The notes under the pieces: generated by a model
What the model saw: only the letters and a program-made list of their open reading frames with translations
Told to the model about the DNA's origin: nothing
The model's database searches: none
In this document: positions 35,543 to 44,255 of the stretch, one piece after another
Layout of the letters: each line of letters begins with the position of its first letter
Numbering within the stretch: the stretch's first letter is position 1
Assembly (NCBI GenBank): GCA_030602885.1
Contig: JAUVYV010000008.1
Location: 1 to 64,000 of the forward strand
DNA length: 64,000 bases
Reading direction: 5' to 3'
DNA from: Phycisphaerales bacterium
Lineage (GTDB): Bacteria > Planctomycetota > Phycisphaerae > Sedimentisphaerales > Anaerobacaceae
Translations under genes and position numbers: made by a program

Positions 35543-36574
35543 ATGACCGGCGAGCAGTGGGAAAGACTGATAGCCGTCATCAACGGCAATATTGTAAAGC
35601 CGATACCGGTCGCCTTTATCATCGACAGCCCGTGGCTGCCGAACTGGGCCGGCTGCTCCGTCATCGACTACTTCACCAGCGAACAAATCTGGTTCGATGC
35701 CAACCTAAAGGCCGTTCAGGAATTCGGCGATGTCATCTTCCTGCCCGGCTTCTGGGCCGAGTTCGGTATGTGCGCCGAGCCAAGCGCATTCGGAGCCAAA
35801 TGCTGCTGGCCTGAAAACGAACTCCCGTTCCCGAAGAAAATAATCACCGGTATCGAACAGGTCGATTCTCTGCAAAAGCCCGACGTCACAACCGACGGCA
35901 TGCTGCCGTTTGTAGTCAAACGACTCAGGCACAACGAGCGCCTGATGGCTGACGCGGGCCACGCCGTCAGGTTCGCCTGCTCCCGCGGGCCGCTTAATAT
36001 CGCCTCGTTTTTGATGGGGACAACCGACCTGCTCATGGCCATGCGAACCGAAACCGAACGTACACACAAATTGCTGGACACCGTCACAAACTTCATAATC
36101 GACTGGCTTAAACTGCAAAAGAAAACGTTTGCTTCCATCGACGGCATATTCATTCTCGACGACATCGTGGGTTTCCTCGGCCCGGACGATTTCGAGGGCT
36201 GTGCGATGCCATATCTTAAGCGGATATTCGATTCACTCGATGTGACGGTGAAATTCTTCCACAACGATGCCGATGGCCGGGTGTGTGCGCCGCATCTGTC
36301 TCAAATCGGCGTTAACCTGTTCAATTTCAGCCACAATCATACGCTGAGCGAGATGAGGGAGCTGACAGAAGGCCACGTGACACTGCTCGGCAATATACCT
36401 CCGCGGGACGTCTTAGCCGCCGGCTCACCTCAGCAGGTGGCCGACGCCGTCAAATCAGCCGTCGATTCCGTCACCGACAGGACGCGAATTATCCTCTCCT
36501 GCGGCGGAGGAATGTCGCCCGGCGTGCCGACCGAGAACATCAAGGCCTTTATCTCAGCGGCAAAAAAGTTATAA
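35543..36574 (+). CDS. Uroporphyrinogen decarboxylase-family (MtaA/CmuA-like) protein
   Basis: 343 aa TIM-barrel protein of the UroD superfamily. Visible segments are FGDVIFLPGFWAEFGMCAEP, FACSRGPLNIASFLMGTTDL, FASIDGIFILDDIVGFLGPD, VTVKFFHNDADGRVCAPHL (His and Cys that could bind zinc), VTLLGNIPPRDVLAAGSP and IILSCGGGMSPGVPTENI. The invariant haem-pathway UroD residues are not apparent, so it is more like the corrinoid or thiol methyltransferase branch. No corrinoid protein gene is nearby. It begins 45 bases after the Gfo gene with AAAGGA upstream and is followed by a sugar kinase. A second UroD-like gene lies at 57409. Confidence 0.8.
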   Translation: MTGEQWERLIAVINGNIVKPIPVAFIIDSPWLPNWAGCSVIDYFTSEQIWFDANLKAVQEFGDVIFLPGFWAEFGMCAEPSAFGAKCCWPENELPFPKKIITGIEQVDSLQKPDVTTDGMLPFVVKRLRHNERLMADAGHAVRFACSRGPLNIASFLMGTTDLLMAMRTETERTHKLLDTVTNFIIDWLKLQKKTFASIDGIFILDDIVGFLGPDDFEGCAMPYLKRIFDSLDVTVKFFHNDADGRVCAPHLSQIGVNLFNFSHNHTLSEMRELTEGHVTLLGNIPPRDVLAAGSPQQVADAVKSAVDSVTDRTRIILSCGGGMSPGVPTENIKAFISAAKKL

Positions 36575-36638
36575 TATGGCATCTCTACAACAGTAACCGA
36601 TTTTGTGTGTTTGCGATTGCAGGGAAAGGAACGTCCGA

Positions 36639-38120
36639 ATGGCACTTCTTTTGGGATACGATGTCGGAAGCTCATCAATAAAGGCGACACTTCTGCAGGC
36701 CGAGACCGGCAAAGTTATCGCCTCGGCTACGTCACCGGAAAAGGAGCTCGAAATCATCGCGCAACAGAGCGGCTGGGCCGAGCAGCACCCCCAAACCTGG
36801 TGGGAAAATGTTGTCGCGGCAACCGCAAAGATAAAAGCCCAGGCCGAATTCGACCCCGCCGACGTAAAGGCAATCGGAATCTCGTATCAGATGCACGGCC
36901 TTGTCTGTGTGGACAAGGAGCAAAACGTCTTGCGCCCTTCGATTATCTGGTGCGATAGCAGGGCAGTCGAGATTGGCGAAAAGGCGATGCAGGACATCGG
37001 TGAGCAAACCTGTCTCGAGCGACTGCTCAACTCGCCGGGCAACTTCACCGCCTCGAAGCTCAAATGGGTCAAAGACAATGAGCCTGAGATATATGCAGGG
37101 ATTGATAAGATTATGCTGCCGGGCGACTACATCGCAATGAAAATGACCGGCCAAATCAAAACCACCCCCTCGGGTCTTTCCGAGGGCATAATGTGGGACT
37201 TCAAAAAGCAGTCCCTCGCCGACCTTGTGCTCGACAACTACGGGATCCCAAAAGACCTCATTGCCGATGTTGTCCCCACCTTCTCGATTTCGGGCGAATT
37301 AACCAAAGCAACGGCAGGGCAGTTGGGGCTCAAAGCGGGAACGGTTGTCTCCTACAGGGCAGGCGACCAGCCCAACAACGCATTGTCACTGAACGTCCTC
37401 AACCCCGGCGAAATCGCCGCAACGGCAGGGACATCGGGCGTTGTCTATGGCATCACCGACAAGACAAACCACGACCTGAAATCGAGAGTCAATACCTTCG
37501 TCCACGTCAACCACACCAAAGCAAATCCTCGTTACGGTGTCCTGCTTTGCGTCAACGGCACCGGCATCCTCAATAGCTGGCTCAGGCACAACACAGGAAC
37601 AATCGACTATGACGAAATGAATGCGCTCGCCGAGCAGGTGCCGGTCGGTTCCGAAGGCCTGGTAATCCTGCCATACGGCAACGGCGCCGAACGCACCCTC
37701 GAAAACAGAAATCCTGGCGCCTCGATTCACGGCCTGAACTTCAACATCCACAATAAAGCCCACCTGCTAAGGGCTGCACAGGAAGGAATCGTTTTCGCGC
37801 TAAACTACGGCCTGGAGATTATGCGAGGCGTCGGCGTCGAGGTCAAAACGGTTCGCGCAGGCAACGCAAACATGTTCCTCAGCCCCCTGTTTAGCCGGGC
37901 CTTTGCAACCGTCACCAATTCCCTCGTCGAGCTCTACAACACCGACGGCTCGCAGGGCGCCGCCCGCGGAGCAGGCATCGGCGCCGGAATCTACAAAGAC
38001 CCAAAAGAAGCATTCGCAGGTCTAGAACCTGTCAAAACAATCGACCCCAACGAAATACTGGCGCCAGCATACAATCAAGCATGCGAAGAATGGGAGGACA
38101 TGCTGAAGAAACTACTGTGA
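36639..38120 (+). CDS. FGGY-family carbohydrate kinase (xylulokinase-like)
   Basis: 493 aa of two actin-like ATPase domains. The phosphate-1 motif is LLLGYDVGSSSIKATLLQAE. Substrate-binding regions are IGISYQMHGLVCV and SIIWCDSRAVE, and the second-domain motif is YRAGDQPNNALSLNVLNPGE then IAATAGTSGVVYG. Near the end is GAARGAGIGAGIY. GISYQMHGLV is typical of xylulokinases, which phosphorylate D-xylulose. ATG 36639 is preceded by AAAGGAA. The partner isomerase is at 40793, but a low-GC opposite-strand block separates the two. The neighbourhood of keto-sugar enzymes leaves the actual substrate open. Confidence 0.87.
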   Translation: MALLLGYDVGSSSIKATLLQAETGKVIASATSPEKELEIIAQQSGWAEQHPQTWWENVVAATAKIKAQAEFDPADVKAIGISYQMHGLVCVDKEQNVLRPSIIWCDSRAVEIGEKAMQDIGEQTCLERLLNSPGNFTASKLKWVKDNEPEIYAGIDKIMLPGDYIAMKMTGQIKTTPSGLSEGIMWDFKKQSLADLVLDNYGIPKDLIADVVPTFSISGELTKATAGQLGLKAGTVVSYRAGDQPNNALSLNVLNPGEIAATAGTSGVVYGITDKTNHDLKSRVNTFVHVNHTKANPRYGVLLCVNGTGILNSWLRHNTGTIDYDEMNALAEQVPVGSEGLVILPYGNGAERTLENRNPGASIHGLNFNIHNKAHLLRAAQEGIVFALNYGLEIMRGVGVEVKTVRAGNANMFLSPLFSRAFATVTNSLVELYNTDGSQGAARGAGIGAGIYKDPKEAFAGLEPVKTIDPNEILAPAYNQACEEWEDMLKKLL

Positions 38121-38205
38121 ACCGGTTTGTCGCGCGGAGATGCCCTTCAAATGGAGGTTGGAGCAGTTGGTACAAAGTGGAGGAATTCGCCTGGGTGGGC
38201 CATTT

Positions 38206-38607
38206 TCAACTATAACTGCTTAGGTTTTTTATTCGCAGACCAATATTTGCGCAATAGTCACCCAGATCCGCTTGGTCCTCTTTGCTGAAATCCGACTTTC
38301 GTTTCAAATCGGCTACGAGTTCCTGGGCCTTTTCCAACATCGGTATGATCTCGTCTTGAACACGCCCGACAGAACACCGATATTTGGAAACATTCAAATA
38401 CAGATACCTGGAATAGGTGCACAAATAATGAGCCCACTCAAGAGGATCCGGAAGCACCCCGCCATCTCCGCCAGCCGTTTCGGTACTCGAGCGAAGCACG
38501 AGAGGATAGTACTCACCCTGTGGATCAACCAAGGCCTTGAGCCCCTCTGCTGCCACGTCGATATCATTTATGGCTATACCAGTCACAAGATGAGATAAAT
38601 AACTCAT
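38206..38607 (-). CDS. Hypothetical protein in the HD-domain block
   Basis: 133 aa, mainly helical. It opens SYLSHLVTGIAINDIDVAAE and has an acidic/Lys-rich C-terminal half (MLEKAQELVADLKRKSDFSK). No family is recognised. I start at ATG 38607; a TTG seven codons earlier is the only upstream option. It lies 200 bases downstream of the HD-domain gene on the same strand, shares its lower GC content, and could act with it. Confidence 0.6.
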   Translation of the reverse strand: MSYLSHLVTGIAINDIDVAAEGLKALVDPQGEYYPLVLRSSTETAGGDGGVLPDPLEWAHYLCTYSRYLYLNVSKYRCSVGRVQDEIIPMLEKAQELVADLKRKSDFSKEDQADLGDYCANIGLRIKNLSSYS

Positions 38608-38807
38608 AAACCGAAAACAAGCTCCCAAAAAAAGACCTTAAAATGAAAAGGCCTTTTCGTTCGCCACATATCACTGAAAACTATAACCTCAGCAAAGACA
38701 GTAACTTACCAAACATTCCACATAGGGGATAAAGCTAGTATATGGTGCTGTCGGCGACATGTCAAGAAAAACTTTAGCTTTTTCACATATTTTTTCACAT
38801 GTCTTGC

Positions 38808-40454
38808 CTAGGCCGTACATTCCCTTTTCTGGAAGGGCTCACACCCGTTCTGCCATAGCACAACGGCATCAGCGGTCCAATCGTCGCGAAGTGCAGCCTT
38901 GAGGATATTGATATCGTTGACAATGGTTTCCAAATCTCGTATTATTCTATTCAGTTCCTTCGGCGTTTTTTCATGAAGCAACTTATTTATTACATATTTG
39001 TATCTTTGCTTGTTCTTTAGCAACTTGACCTGCTTCTCAGGTGGTTGTTTCAGTATTTCAGAACTGATCTCATAATTCTTGGCATTTAGATCAGCAAGAA
39101 GTACATCAAGGAAAATTTGCACGCTCTTGATATCCGAGATAATAGAGCGCCCCCCTTTTATATTCTTTCCATTCGCATTGGTATGGTCCGGAATTGTTCG
39201 GAAGGCAAGAAGGGGGCTGTTTTGTCCGCTCGTCTCGGAGCTAATAGACGCCTCATCCACTATTAACGATACACATACTTTCGGCTCTGTTAAGCAGAGG
39301 ATATGCTCATTAAGTTTGTTTGGGGAAAAGCACGTTTCTCCAGCTAGGTCATCCGCGGCCTTGCCTAACGCTTCTTTGAAGTTTTCTACTTTACGGAGCA
39401 TTGCCAGGACCGCCATTCTCGTAGCTGCTACGCCAGCCATGTGTGTAACTTGCTCATCGCGGCATATCGGATATTGTCCCGGAATGGGATCGATTGAGTA
39501 GTGGAGCATAGCGTCCGTCTCATCTTGTGCCAAATGAGTCATTGCTGTGTGGGGTCTATTTTTCTGTGACTCTGCTTGAGCTTTGCTCTGCATTTTAATA
39601 GTTTTTCCGGGTTGGGAAGGCTGCTTAACCCGTACGGAATCTTTGATTTGAAACTCCAACCGATAAGGAAAACGGAGCAGCCCAAGAGCGTTTTCCACAC
39701 AAGGCCATTCCGTGTTCTTCATATATTCTTTGCATTCCAGCACGGCTTTCTTTTGGCCGGCATTCTTCACTTCAGCCTGTATTACGATCCTGCTTCCATC
39801 CGGCATCCAACCGTTGATCGAACGACGGGCACTGTATTTACTTTTATCTAAATCAATCTCCAGATTGTCTGGGTTGGCGCCTTCGATTATTCTGGTGCGG
39901 TCTGTGTGCAGAATGTCAGCAGCCTTGAGAATGAGTGCAAGGACTCTGTGATCGAAAGTCCCGGGCCCGACCGCATTCTTGAAGTCGATCTGTCTTAGGC
40001 CGTCTTCGAACTCTCGGCCTTTGAGGTCGTGAATGGAGATAATGTCTGCCACAACGCCGGCTTGGGAGTCGTCGGCGAAGCGCAGGCTGTCGTAGGAGGC
40101 GCGTATGAAAGCAGCAGAGCCTTGGCCATGCAATAATTTATGTTGTGGAAAGTAGGCAGGATTGAGGTTTCCTTTCGCTTTGTCGAAATCATGGCAACAG
40201 GCTGCTGCACTTAAGTAAAAAAGCTCCTGCGTACCCCAATTGGCGATATCTTTCTTATGGGCATCTAATAAACACCATATATTGTACTCAACTGTCTCGA
40301 CATGCGGTCGCCCGTTCTCTGTCCCGTCTTGCTTGTTCTGATAATTATGTATTGTAATTGCTTTTTGCCAGATTGAGTCGAGTGTTATAGATAGCCCTCC
40401 ATCTCTCTCGGCGACTATTTTCCTCAATTTTCCTTTCTGTTCGTCGAGTAGCAC
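38808..40454 (-). CDS. HD-domain protein with unknown C-terminal region
   Basis: 548 aa. Residues about 35-190 form an HD-superfamily metal site: His51 in GRPHVETVEYNIW, the His88-Asp89 pair in AAACCHDFDKAKGN, His109 in KLLHGQGSAAF, His142 in ISIHDLKG, and Asp180 in KAADILHTDRTRI. Such domains hydrolyse phosphoester or nucleotide substrates. AADILHTDRTRI resembles the closing helix of HD domains seen in stress and defence proteins. Residues 290-548 match nothing I recognise. The start is GTG 40454 with AGGAGG eight bases upstream and a promoter at 40515-40543. The coding strand is opposite to all neighbours and AT-richer. Confidence 0.75.
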   Translation of the reverse strand: MLLDEQKGKLRKIVAERDGGLSITLDSIWQKAITIHNYQNKQDGTENGRPHVETVEYNIWCLLDAHKKDIANWGTQELFYLSAAACCHDFDKAKGNLNPAYFPQHKLLHGQGSAAFIRASYDSLRFADDSQAGVVADIISIHDLKGREFEDGLRQIDFKNAVGPGTFDHRVLALILKAADILHTDRTRIIEGANPDNLEIDLDKSKYSARRSINGWMPDGSRIVIQAEVKNAGQKKAVLECKEYMKNTEWPCVENALGLLRFPYRLEFQIKDSVRVKQPSQPGKTIKMQSKAQAESQKNRPHTAMTHLAQDETDAMLHYSIDPIPGQYPICRDEQVTHMAGVAATRMAVLAMLRKVENFKEALGKAADDLAGETCFSPNKLNEHILCLTEPKVCVSLIVDEASISSETSGQNSPLLAFRTIPDHTNANGKNIKGGRSIISDIKSVQIFLDVLLADLNAKNYEISSEILKQPPEKQVKLLKNKQRYKYVINKLLHEKTPKELNRIIRDLETIVNDINILKAALRDDWTADAVVLWQNGCEPFQKRECTA

Positions 40455-40514
40455 GTCAGAAACCTCCTAAATGAACCCTCTCATTTCCCCTTTTCAAAGG
40501 GGCAATGCCATTTC

Positions 40515-40543
40515 ATAATAGGAAGGCGTAGATGATATTTCAA
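40515..40543 (-). promoter_or_regulatory. Sigma70-type promoter for the HD-domain gene
   Basis: On the minus strand TTGAAA (40543-40538), 17-base spacer, TATTAT (40520-40515). It is about 60 bases from the GTG start. Between them lies a CCCC-TTTTCAAA-GGGG hairpin at about 40487-40502. Confidence 0.5.
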
Positions 40544-40651
40544 CAACTATTTTCCGAAATTTTTCGTATTTCTTTGAGTGATTTGCCTTGGTCGGATTGC
40601 GGCACCGACGGTAGATATGTCGGACAGAATGTCGGAAGGGTGATTTATTCT

Positions 40652-40681
40652 TTGACAGAGACAGGGTAGTATATGTATAAT
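40652..40681 (+). promoter_or_regulatory. Strong sigma70-type promoter for the isomerase gene
   Basis: Perfect TTGACA (40652-40657) and perfect TATAAT (40676-40681) with an 18-base spacer, 112 bases before the ATG at 40793. It is divergent from the HD-gene promoter. Confidence 0.65.
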
Positions 40682-40792
40682 AAGTCACAGAACACATTTT
40701 GAAGGTGTACGGGGGGAAATGACGTAGCCTGGCGTTCTCGGCTGTAAGTGCTTTGTTCACCTGTGCTTAGGAGGAGAAAAGGAGTAGTTGAG

Positions 40793-41926
40793 ATGGCTGA
40801 GAAATCTTTACACAGTATATGTCGCTGGACCTTTAACGCCGGCAAGGGCGGCTTTGTCCCAGCCGACATAAGGCCCGAATGGGCGGCCGACAAGTTCACG
40901 ACCGTTGACATGATAAAGCTCGTCAAAGACAAAATCGCACCGCGCCTGCCCGACAACGTCGAGCTCGGAATCGAGATGCACTACGACACCGAGGTCAGTG
41001 ACAGCACCGCCGGCGAAATAGCCGACGCCCTTGTCGATTCAGGTCTCTACCTGGCGATGATAACCCCCGGCGCTCACAGTCACTACGCCTACGGCGGCAT
41101 CGCATCACTTGACCCGGATGAAAGAAAGAGCGCCGAGGAATTAGGCGTCAGGACCGTCTGTCTGGCCTATACTACGCTGCGAAAGGCCTGGCACAAGGAG
41201 CCGGACAAGGCGCCTTCGCTCGTGATTTGGAACGGCTCGTTCGGCTATGACCTGGCCTCGGTGGCGGTCAAACAGATGTACCAAAACCTCAAGCGGAGCA
41301 TCGCAGACCTTTGCATGTATGAGCACGAGAAGGGAGGCGCCCTCTGCATCGTCTTCGAGCCAAAGCCCAACGAGGGCCATCCCGCAATGCTCATCCCAAC
41401 CGTCGCCAGTGCAATCGTCTTTTGGAGAAAACTCGAAGAGGAGTTCGGAATCAGCAGAGACAAAAAAGGCGTCAACAAGGAGTTCGGCCACTCGGAGATG
41501 ATCGGCCTCGACCACGTCTATGACAGCGTCGAAGAGCTTGACAATAACATGATGCTGCACATGCACATCAACAGCCAGGGATACAACGACGGAATTATCC
41601 TCGGTGGCCCCGGCAAATACGACATCGACCACGGCTGTCGCGTAAACGGTATGAACATCGCCATAGCAGGACTCATCGCCGACGCCGGCTTTGTGCGGTG
41701 GAAGGGACACGATATGCAGCCCCGTGCCTACGACAACGCCGAACAGGCAATCGACCGGGTGGTAAGAAGCATTATAAGCTGGGAGGCCTGCGCCGCAGCG
41801 GCCGCGGAGCTTAACACCGACGAACTGCTAAAACACCTGCAGCAAAGAGAGACCGCCGGGGCGGAGGATATGGTACGAGCCGCTCTGGTAAGTGCACAAA
41901 AGTATTTCGACCGGATGTACAAATAA
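40793..41926 (+). CDS. TIM-barrel sugar isomerase (xylose isomerase-like)
   Basis: 377 aa. It begins HSICRWTFNAGKGGFVPADI and contains the barrel-strand signatures VELGIEMHYDTEVS, LAMITPGAHSHYAYGG, CIVFEPKPNEGHPAMLIP (a Glu-Pro-Lys metal-site strand as in xylose isomerase) and MLHMHINSQGYNDGI. The metal-binding acidic/His residues fit the xylose isomerase/epimerase superfamily, although the usual W-G-G-R-E-G motif is not seen, so it is a distant branch. AAGGAG lies upstream of ATG 40793. It pairs logically with the FGGY kinase at 36639 and is co-directional with the next Gfo/Idh/MocA gene. Confidence 0.7.
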   Translation: MAEKSLHSICRWTFNAGKGGFVPADIRPEWAADKFTTVDMIKLVKDKIAPRLPDNVELGIEMHYDTEVSDSTAGEIADALVDSGLYLAMITPGAHSHYAYGGIASLDPDERKSAEELGVRTVCLAYTTLRKAWHKEPDKAPSLVIWNGSFGYDLASVAVKQMYQNLKRSIADLCMYEHEKGGALCIVFEPKPNEGHPAMLIPTVASAIVFWRKLEEEFGISRDKKGVNKEFGHSEMIGLDHVYDSVEELDNNMMLHMHINSQGYNDGIILGGPGKYDIDHGCRVNGMNIAIAGLIADAGFVRWKGHDMQPRAYDNAEQAIDRVVRSIISWEACAAAAAELNTDELLKHLQQRETAGAEDMVRAALVSAQKYFDRMYK

Positions 41927-41995
41927 GGGCCTGAGCTTACTTACGTGAAGACGGCCCGATTTAGTCTATATAACCTTTTTAGAGGAGTTGATACA

Positions 41996-43300
41996 ATGAA
42001 CAGCAGGAAGAACAAACTGTCACGTCGCGACTTTATGGGCGGCGCGGTCTCAACAGCGGTATCACTGACGGCACTGACATCGTTGTCAGGACCCGCCTAT
42101 GCCGCCGGCTCGGACAAAATACGAATGGGCCTTATCGGCTGTGGCGGAAGAGGAACCGGAGCCGTAATGGACTGCCTCAGGGCAACGGAAGGTGTTGTGC
42201 TCACGGCAATGGGCGATACCTTCAAGGAGCGAGTTGCCGGCTCTGTTGACACTATCAGAAACAAACTCCGCGAAGAGCAGATCGGAGAGGACAAATTTCA
42301 GGTCAAGAAGGAAACGTCTTTTACCGGCTTTGATGCCTACAAGCAGGTCATCGCATCGGGAGTGGACCTGGTGATTCTTGCGACACCGCCTCACTTTCGC
42401 CCGATTCATCTCAAAGCCGCAATCGAAGCAGGCAAGCACGTCTTCATGGAAAAACCCGTCGCCGTCGATCCCGTCGGTATCCGCTCGGTCATCGCTTCCT
42501 CGGAGCTTGCCGCCCAGAAAGGCCTCGGAATCGTCGCCGGCACACAGCGCCGTCACCAGGCCCACTATCTGGAGATAATGAAACGCATCCACAACGGTGA
42601 CATCGGTGAGGTGGTGGCGGCACAATGCTACTGGAACCAGGACGGACTCTGGGTAAAGCAGCGCAAGAGCGATTGGTCGGACATGGAATGGCAGTGCAGA
42701 AACTGGCTCTACTACACCTGGCTCTCAGGCGACCATATCGTCGAGCAGCACGTCCACAACCTCGACGTCGTCAACTGGGCCTTCAACGCACATCCCGTCA
42801 AGGCGATGGGCATGGGGGGCCGAGAGGTCCGAACCGCTCCCGAATACGGAAATATCTTCGACCACTTCGCCATCGAGTACGAATACCCCAACGGCGGCAG
42901 AGTCTTGAGCATGTGTCGTCAAATCGACGGCTGCACCGACAGAGTCTCTGAAAACATTGTCGGAACAAAAGGGACGGTTTACACCGACGGCTCGAACGGC
43001 GAAATCAAGGGACCAAATCCATTCAAGTACGCCGATGAAGACCCGCCGAATCCATACGAAGTCGAACACGCCGACCTCATCGCCGGCATTCGAAGCGGCA
43101 AGCCGCTCAATGAAGGAAAACGCGTCGCAGAAAGCACGATGACCGCCATACTCGGAAGGATGAGTGCCTACACCGGACGCGAGATTAAGTGGGACTGGGC
43201 TATGAACGCCTCGAAACTCGACCTGAGTCCGCCCAGCTATGAGTTCGGCGACCTGACCGTAAGGCCGGTTGCTGTCCCCGGCCAGACTGAGCTGATCTAA
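41996..43300 (+). CDS. Tat-exported Gfo/Idh/MocA oxidoreductase
   Basis: 434 aa. The Tat signal is LSRRDFMGGAVSTAVSLTAL, ending GPAYAAG. The cofactor site is RMGLIGCGGRGTGAVMDCL. The catalytic stretch is LVILATPPHFRPIHLKAAIE then HVFMEKPVAVDPVGIRSV, with the EKP Lys. VAGTQRRHQAHYLEIMKRIH and DHIVEQHVHNLDVVNWAF (HVH site) follow. ATG 41996 has AGAGGAG eight bases upstream; the maximal frame from 41945 adds only leader. It stands 69 bases after the isomerase gene. Confidence 0.9.
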   Translation: MNSRKNKLSRRDFMGGAVSTAVSLTALTSLSGPAYAAGSDKIRMGLIGCGGRGTGAVMDCLRATEGVVLTAMGDTFKERVAGSVDTIRNKLREEQIGEDKFQVKKETSFTGFDAYKQVIASGVDLVILATPPHFRPIHLKAAIEAGKHVFMEKPVAVDPVGIRSVIASSELAAQKGLGIVAGTQRRHQAHYLEIMKRIHNGDIGEVVAAQCYWNQDGLWVKQRKSDWSDMEWQCRNWLYYTWLSGDHIVEQHVHNLDVVNWAFNAHPVKAMGMGGREVRTAPEYGNIFDHFAIEYEYPNGGRVLSMCRQIDGCTDRVSENIVGTKGTVYTDGSNGEIKGPNPFKYADEDPPNPYEVEHADLIAGIRSGKPLNEGKRVAESTMTAILGRMSAYTGREIKWDWAMNASKLDLSPPSYEFGDLTVRPVAVPGQTELI

Positions 43301-43343
43301 TCGGCAGAATTGATAGCTGCTGCAAAAAGTGAGAACCGAAGAA

Positions 43344-43380
43344 TTGACAACCTTTTCGGGATGTAATACCATAATGGTAT
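43344..43380 (+). promoter_or_regulatory. Promoter-like TTGACA with a perfect 7-1-7 palindrome
   Basis: TTGACA at 43344-43349 is followed by ATACCAT-A-ATGGTAT at 43366-43380, a perfect 7-bp inverted repeat centred on one base. It sits where the -10 and +1 would be, upstream of the lipoprotein/Agl23/ApbE genes. A GGGC-GTTTTA-GCCC hairpin follows at about 43388-43401. Confidence 0.45.
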
Positions 43381-43443
43381 GAAGGTGCGGGCGTTTTAGC
43401 CCGAAAGGTTTATTCGAAATTCTGTCAAAGGAGAAAAATTGAA

Positions 43444-44229
43444 ATGCTGCACAAAACCGCCGCGCAATCTGTGAAACTAAGCCTGGTTGCCCTTCTGGCG
43501 CTCGTTCTGCTCGCCCCCGCCTGCAAGAAAGCCCCCGAGCAAGGCCCCGACGATGTTCCTCCCGGACCGCCTGCCGCTACTGAAGAGACCGGCTCCACTG
43601 CCGAAACCGCTCCCGCAGCCGCTTCTGATGGGCTCGTCGCAATCGAACTAAAGCTGCCAAAGCCCATGTTTGTCGGAACACCCCAGAGCTTCCGGGGCGT
43701 AAACAATCTTGAGAAACCGCTTGGCAAGCCCAGACCCCCATTCTACGCCCCTAAGGGCACGGTGAACATCTCGCAGACAAAGCCGGTGAGCGCATCCGAC
43801 GAAGAGCCTATCATCGGTGAGATAGAGATGATTACCGACGGTGACAAGGAGGCCGCCGACGGAAGCTATGTAGAGCTTGGCCCGTTCGTGCAGCACATTA
43901 CTATCGACCTCGACGCACCCCATGAGATATACGCCGTTGTAATCTGGCACTACCACAAGCAGGCGAGGGTCTATAAAGACGTGGTCGTACAGGTTGCCGA
44001 CGACCCGGATTTCATTACCAACGTGAGAACACTGTTCAACAACGACGACGACAATTCCACCGGCCTCGGTATTGGAGGCGATAAGAACTACGTCGAGACC
44101 TCTGAGGGCAAGCTCATCGATGCAAAAGGCGTCCGGGCCGGATACGTTCGGTGCTACAGCAACGGAAACAGCTCAAACGACCTGAACAACTACATAGAGG
44201 TCGAAGTCTTCGGAAAACCGGCACAATAG
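43444..44229 (+). CDS. Lipoprotein with discoidin-like C-terminal domain
   Basis: 261 aa. Signal peptide LSLVALLALVLLAPAC with a lipidation Cys, then a Pro/Glu/Ala-rich linker to about residue 60. The C-terminal 130 residues resemble an F5/8-type C (discoidin) jelly-roll: EMITDGDKEAADGSYVELGP, VQHITIDLDAPHEIYAVVIW, and the closing AGYVRCYSNGNSSNDLNNYI then EVEVFG. It probably binds a glycan or protein at the envelope. It precedes a TIGR03663 membrane protein by 26 bases and may be co-transcribed with it. Confidence 0.7.
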   Translation: MLHKTAAQSVKLSLVALLALVLLAPACKKAPEQGPDDVPPGPPAATEETGSTAETAPAAASDGLVAIELKLPKPMFVGTPQSFRGVNNLEKPLGKPRPPFYAPKGTVNISQTKPVSASDEEPIIGEIEMITDGDKEAADGSYVELGPFVQHITIDLDAPHEIYAVVIWHYHKQARVYKDVVVQVADDPDFITNVRTLFNNDDDNSTGLGIGGDKNYVETSEGKLIDAKGVRAGYVRCYSNGNSSNDLNNYIEVEVFGKPAQ

Positions 44230-44255
44230 TATCTCGCTGGCGCGCACATCGCGAA

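Noticed and set aside
40494-40760. 88-codon minus-strand ORF upstream of the HD gene
   Set aside because: It covers both divergent promoters of the HD gene and the isomerase, and shows no known family.
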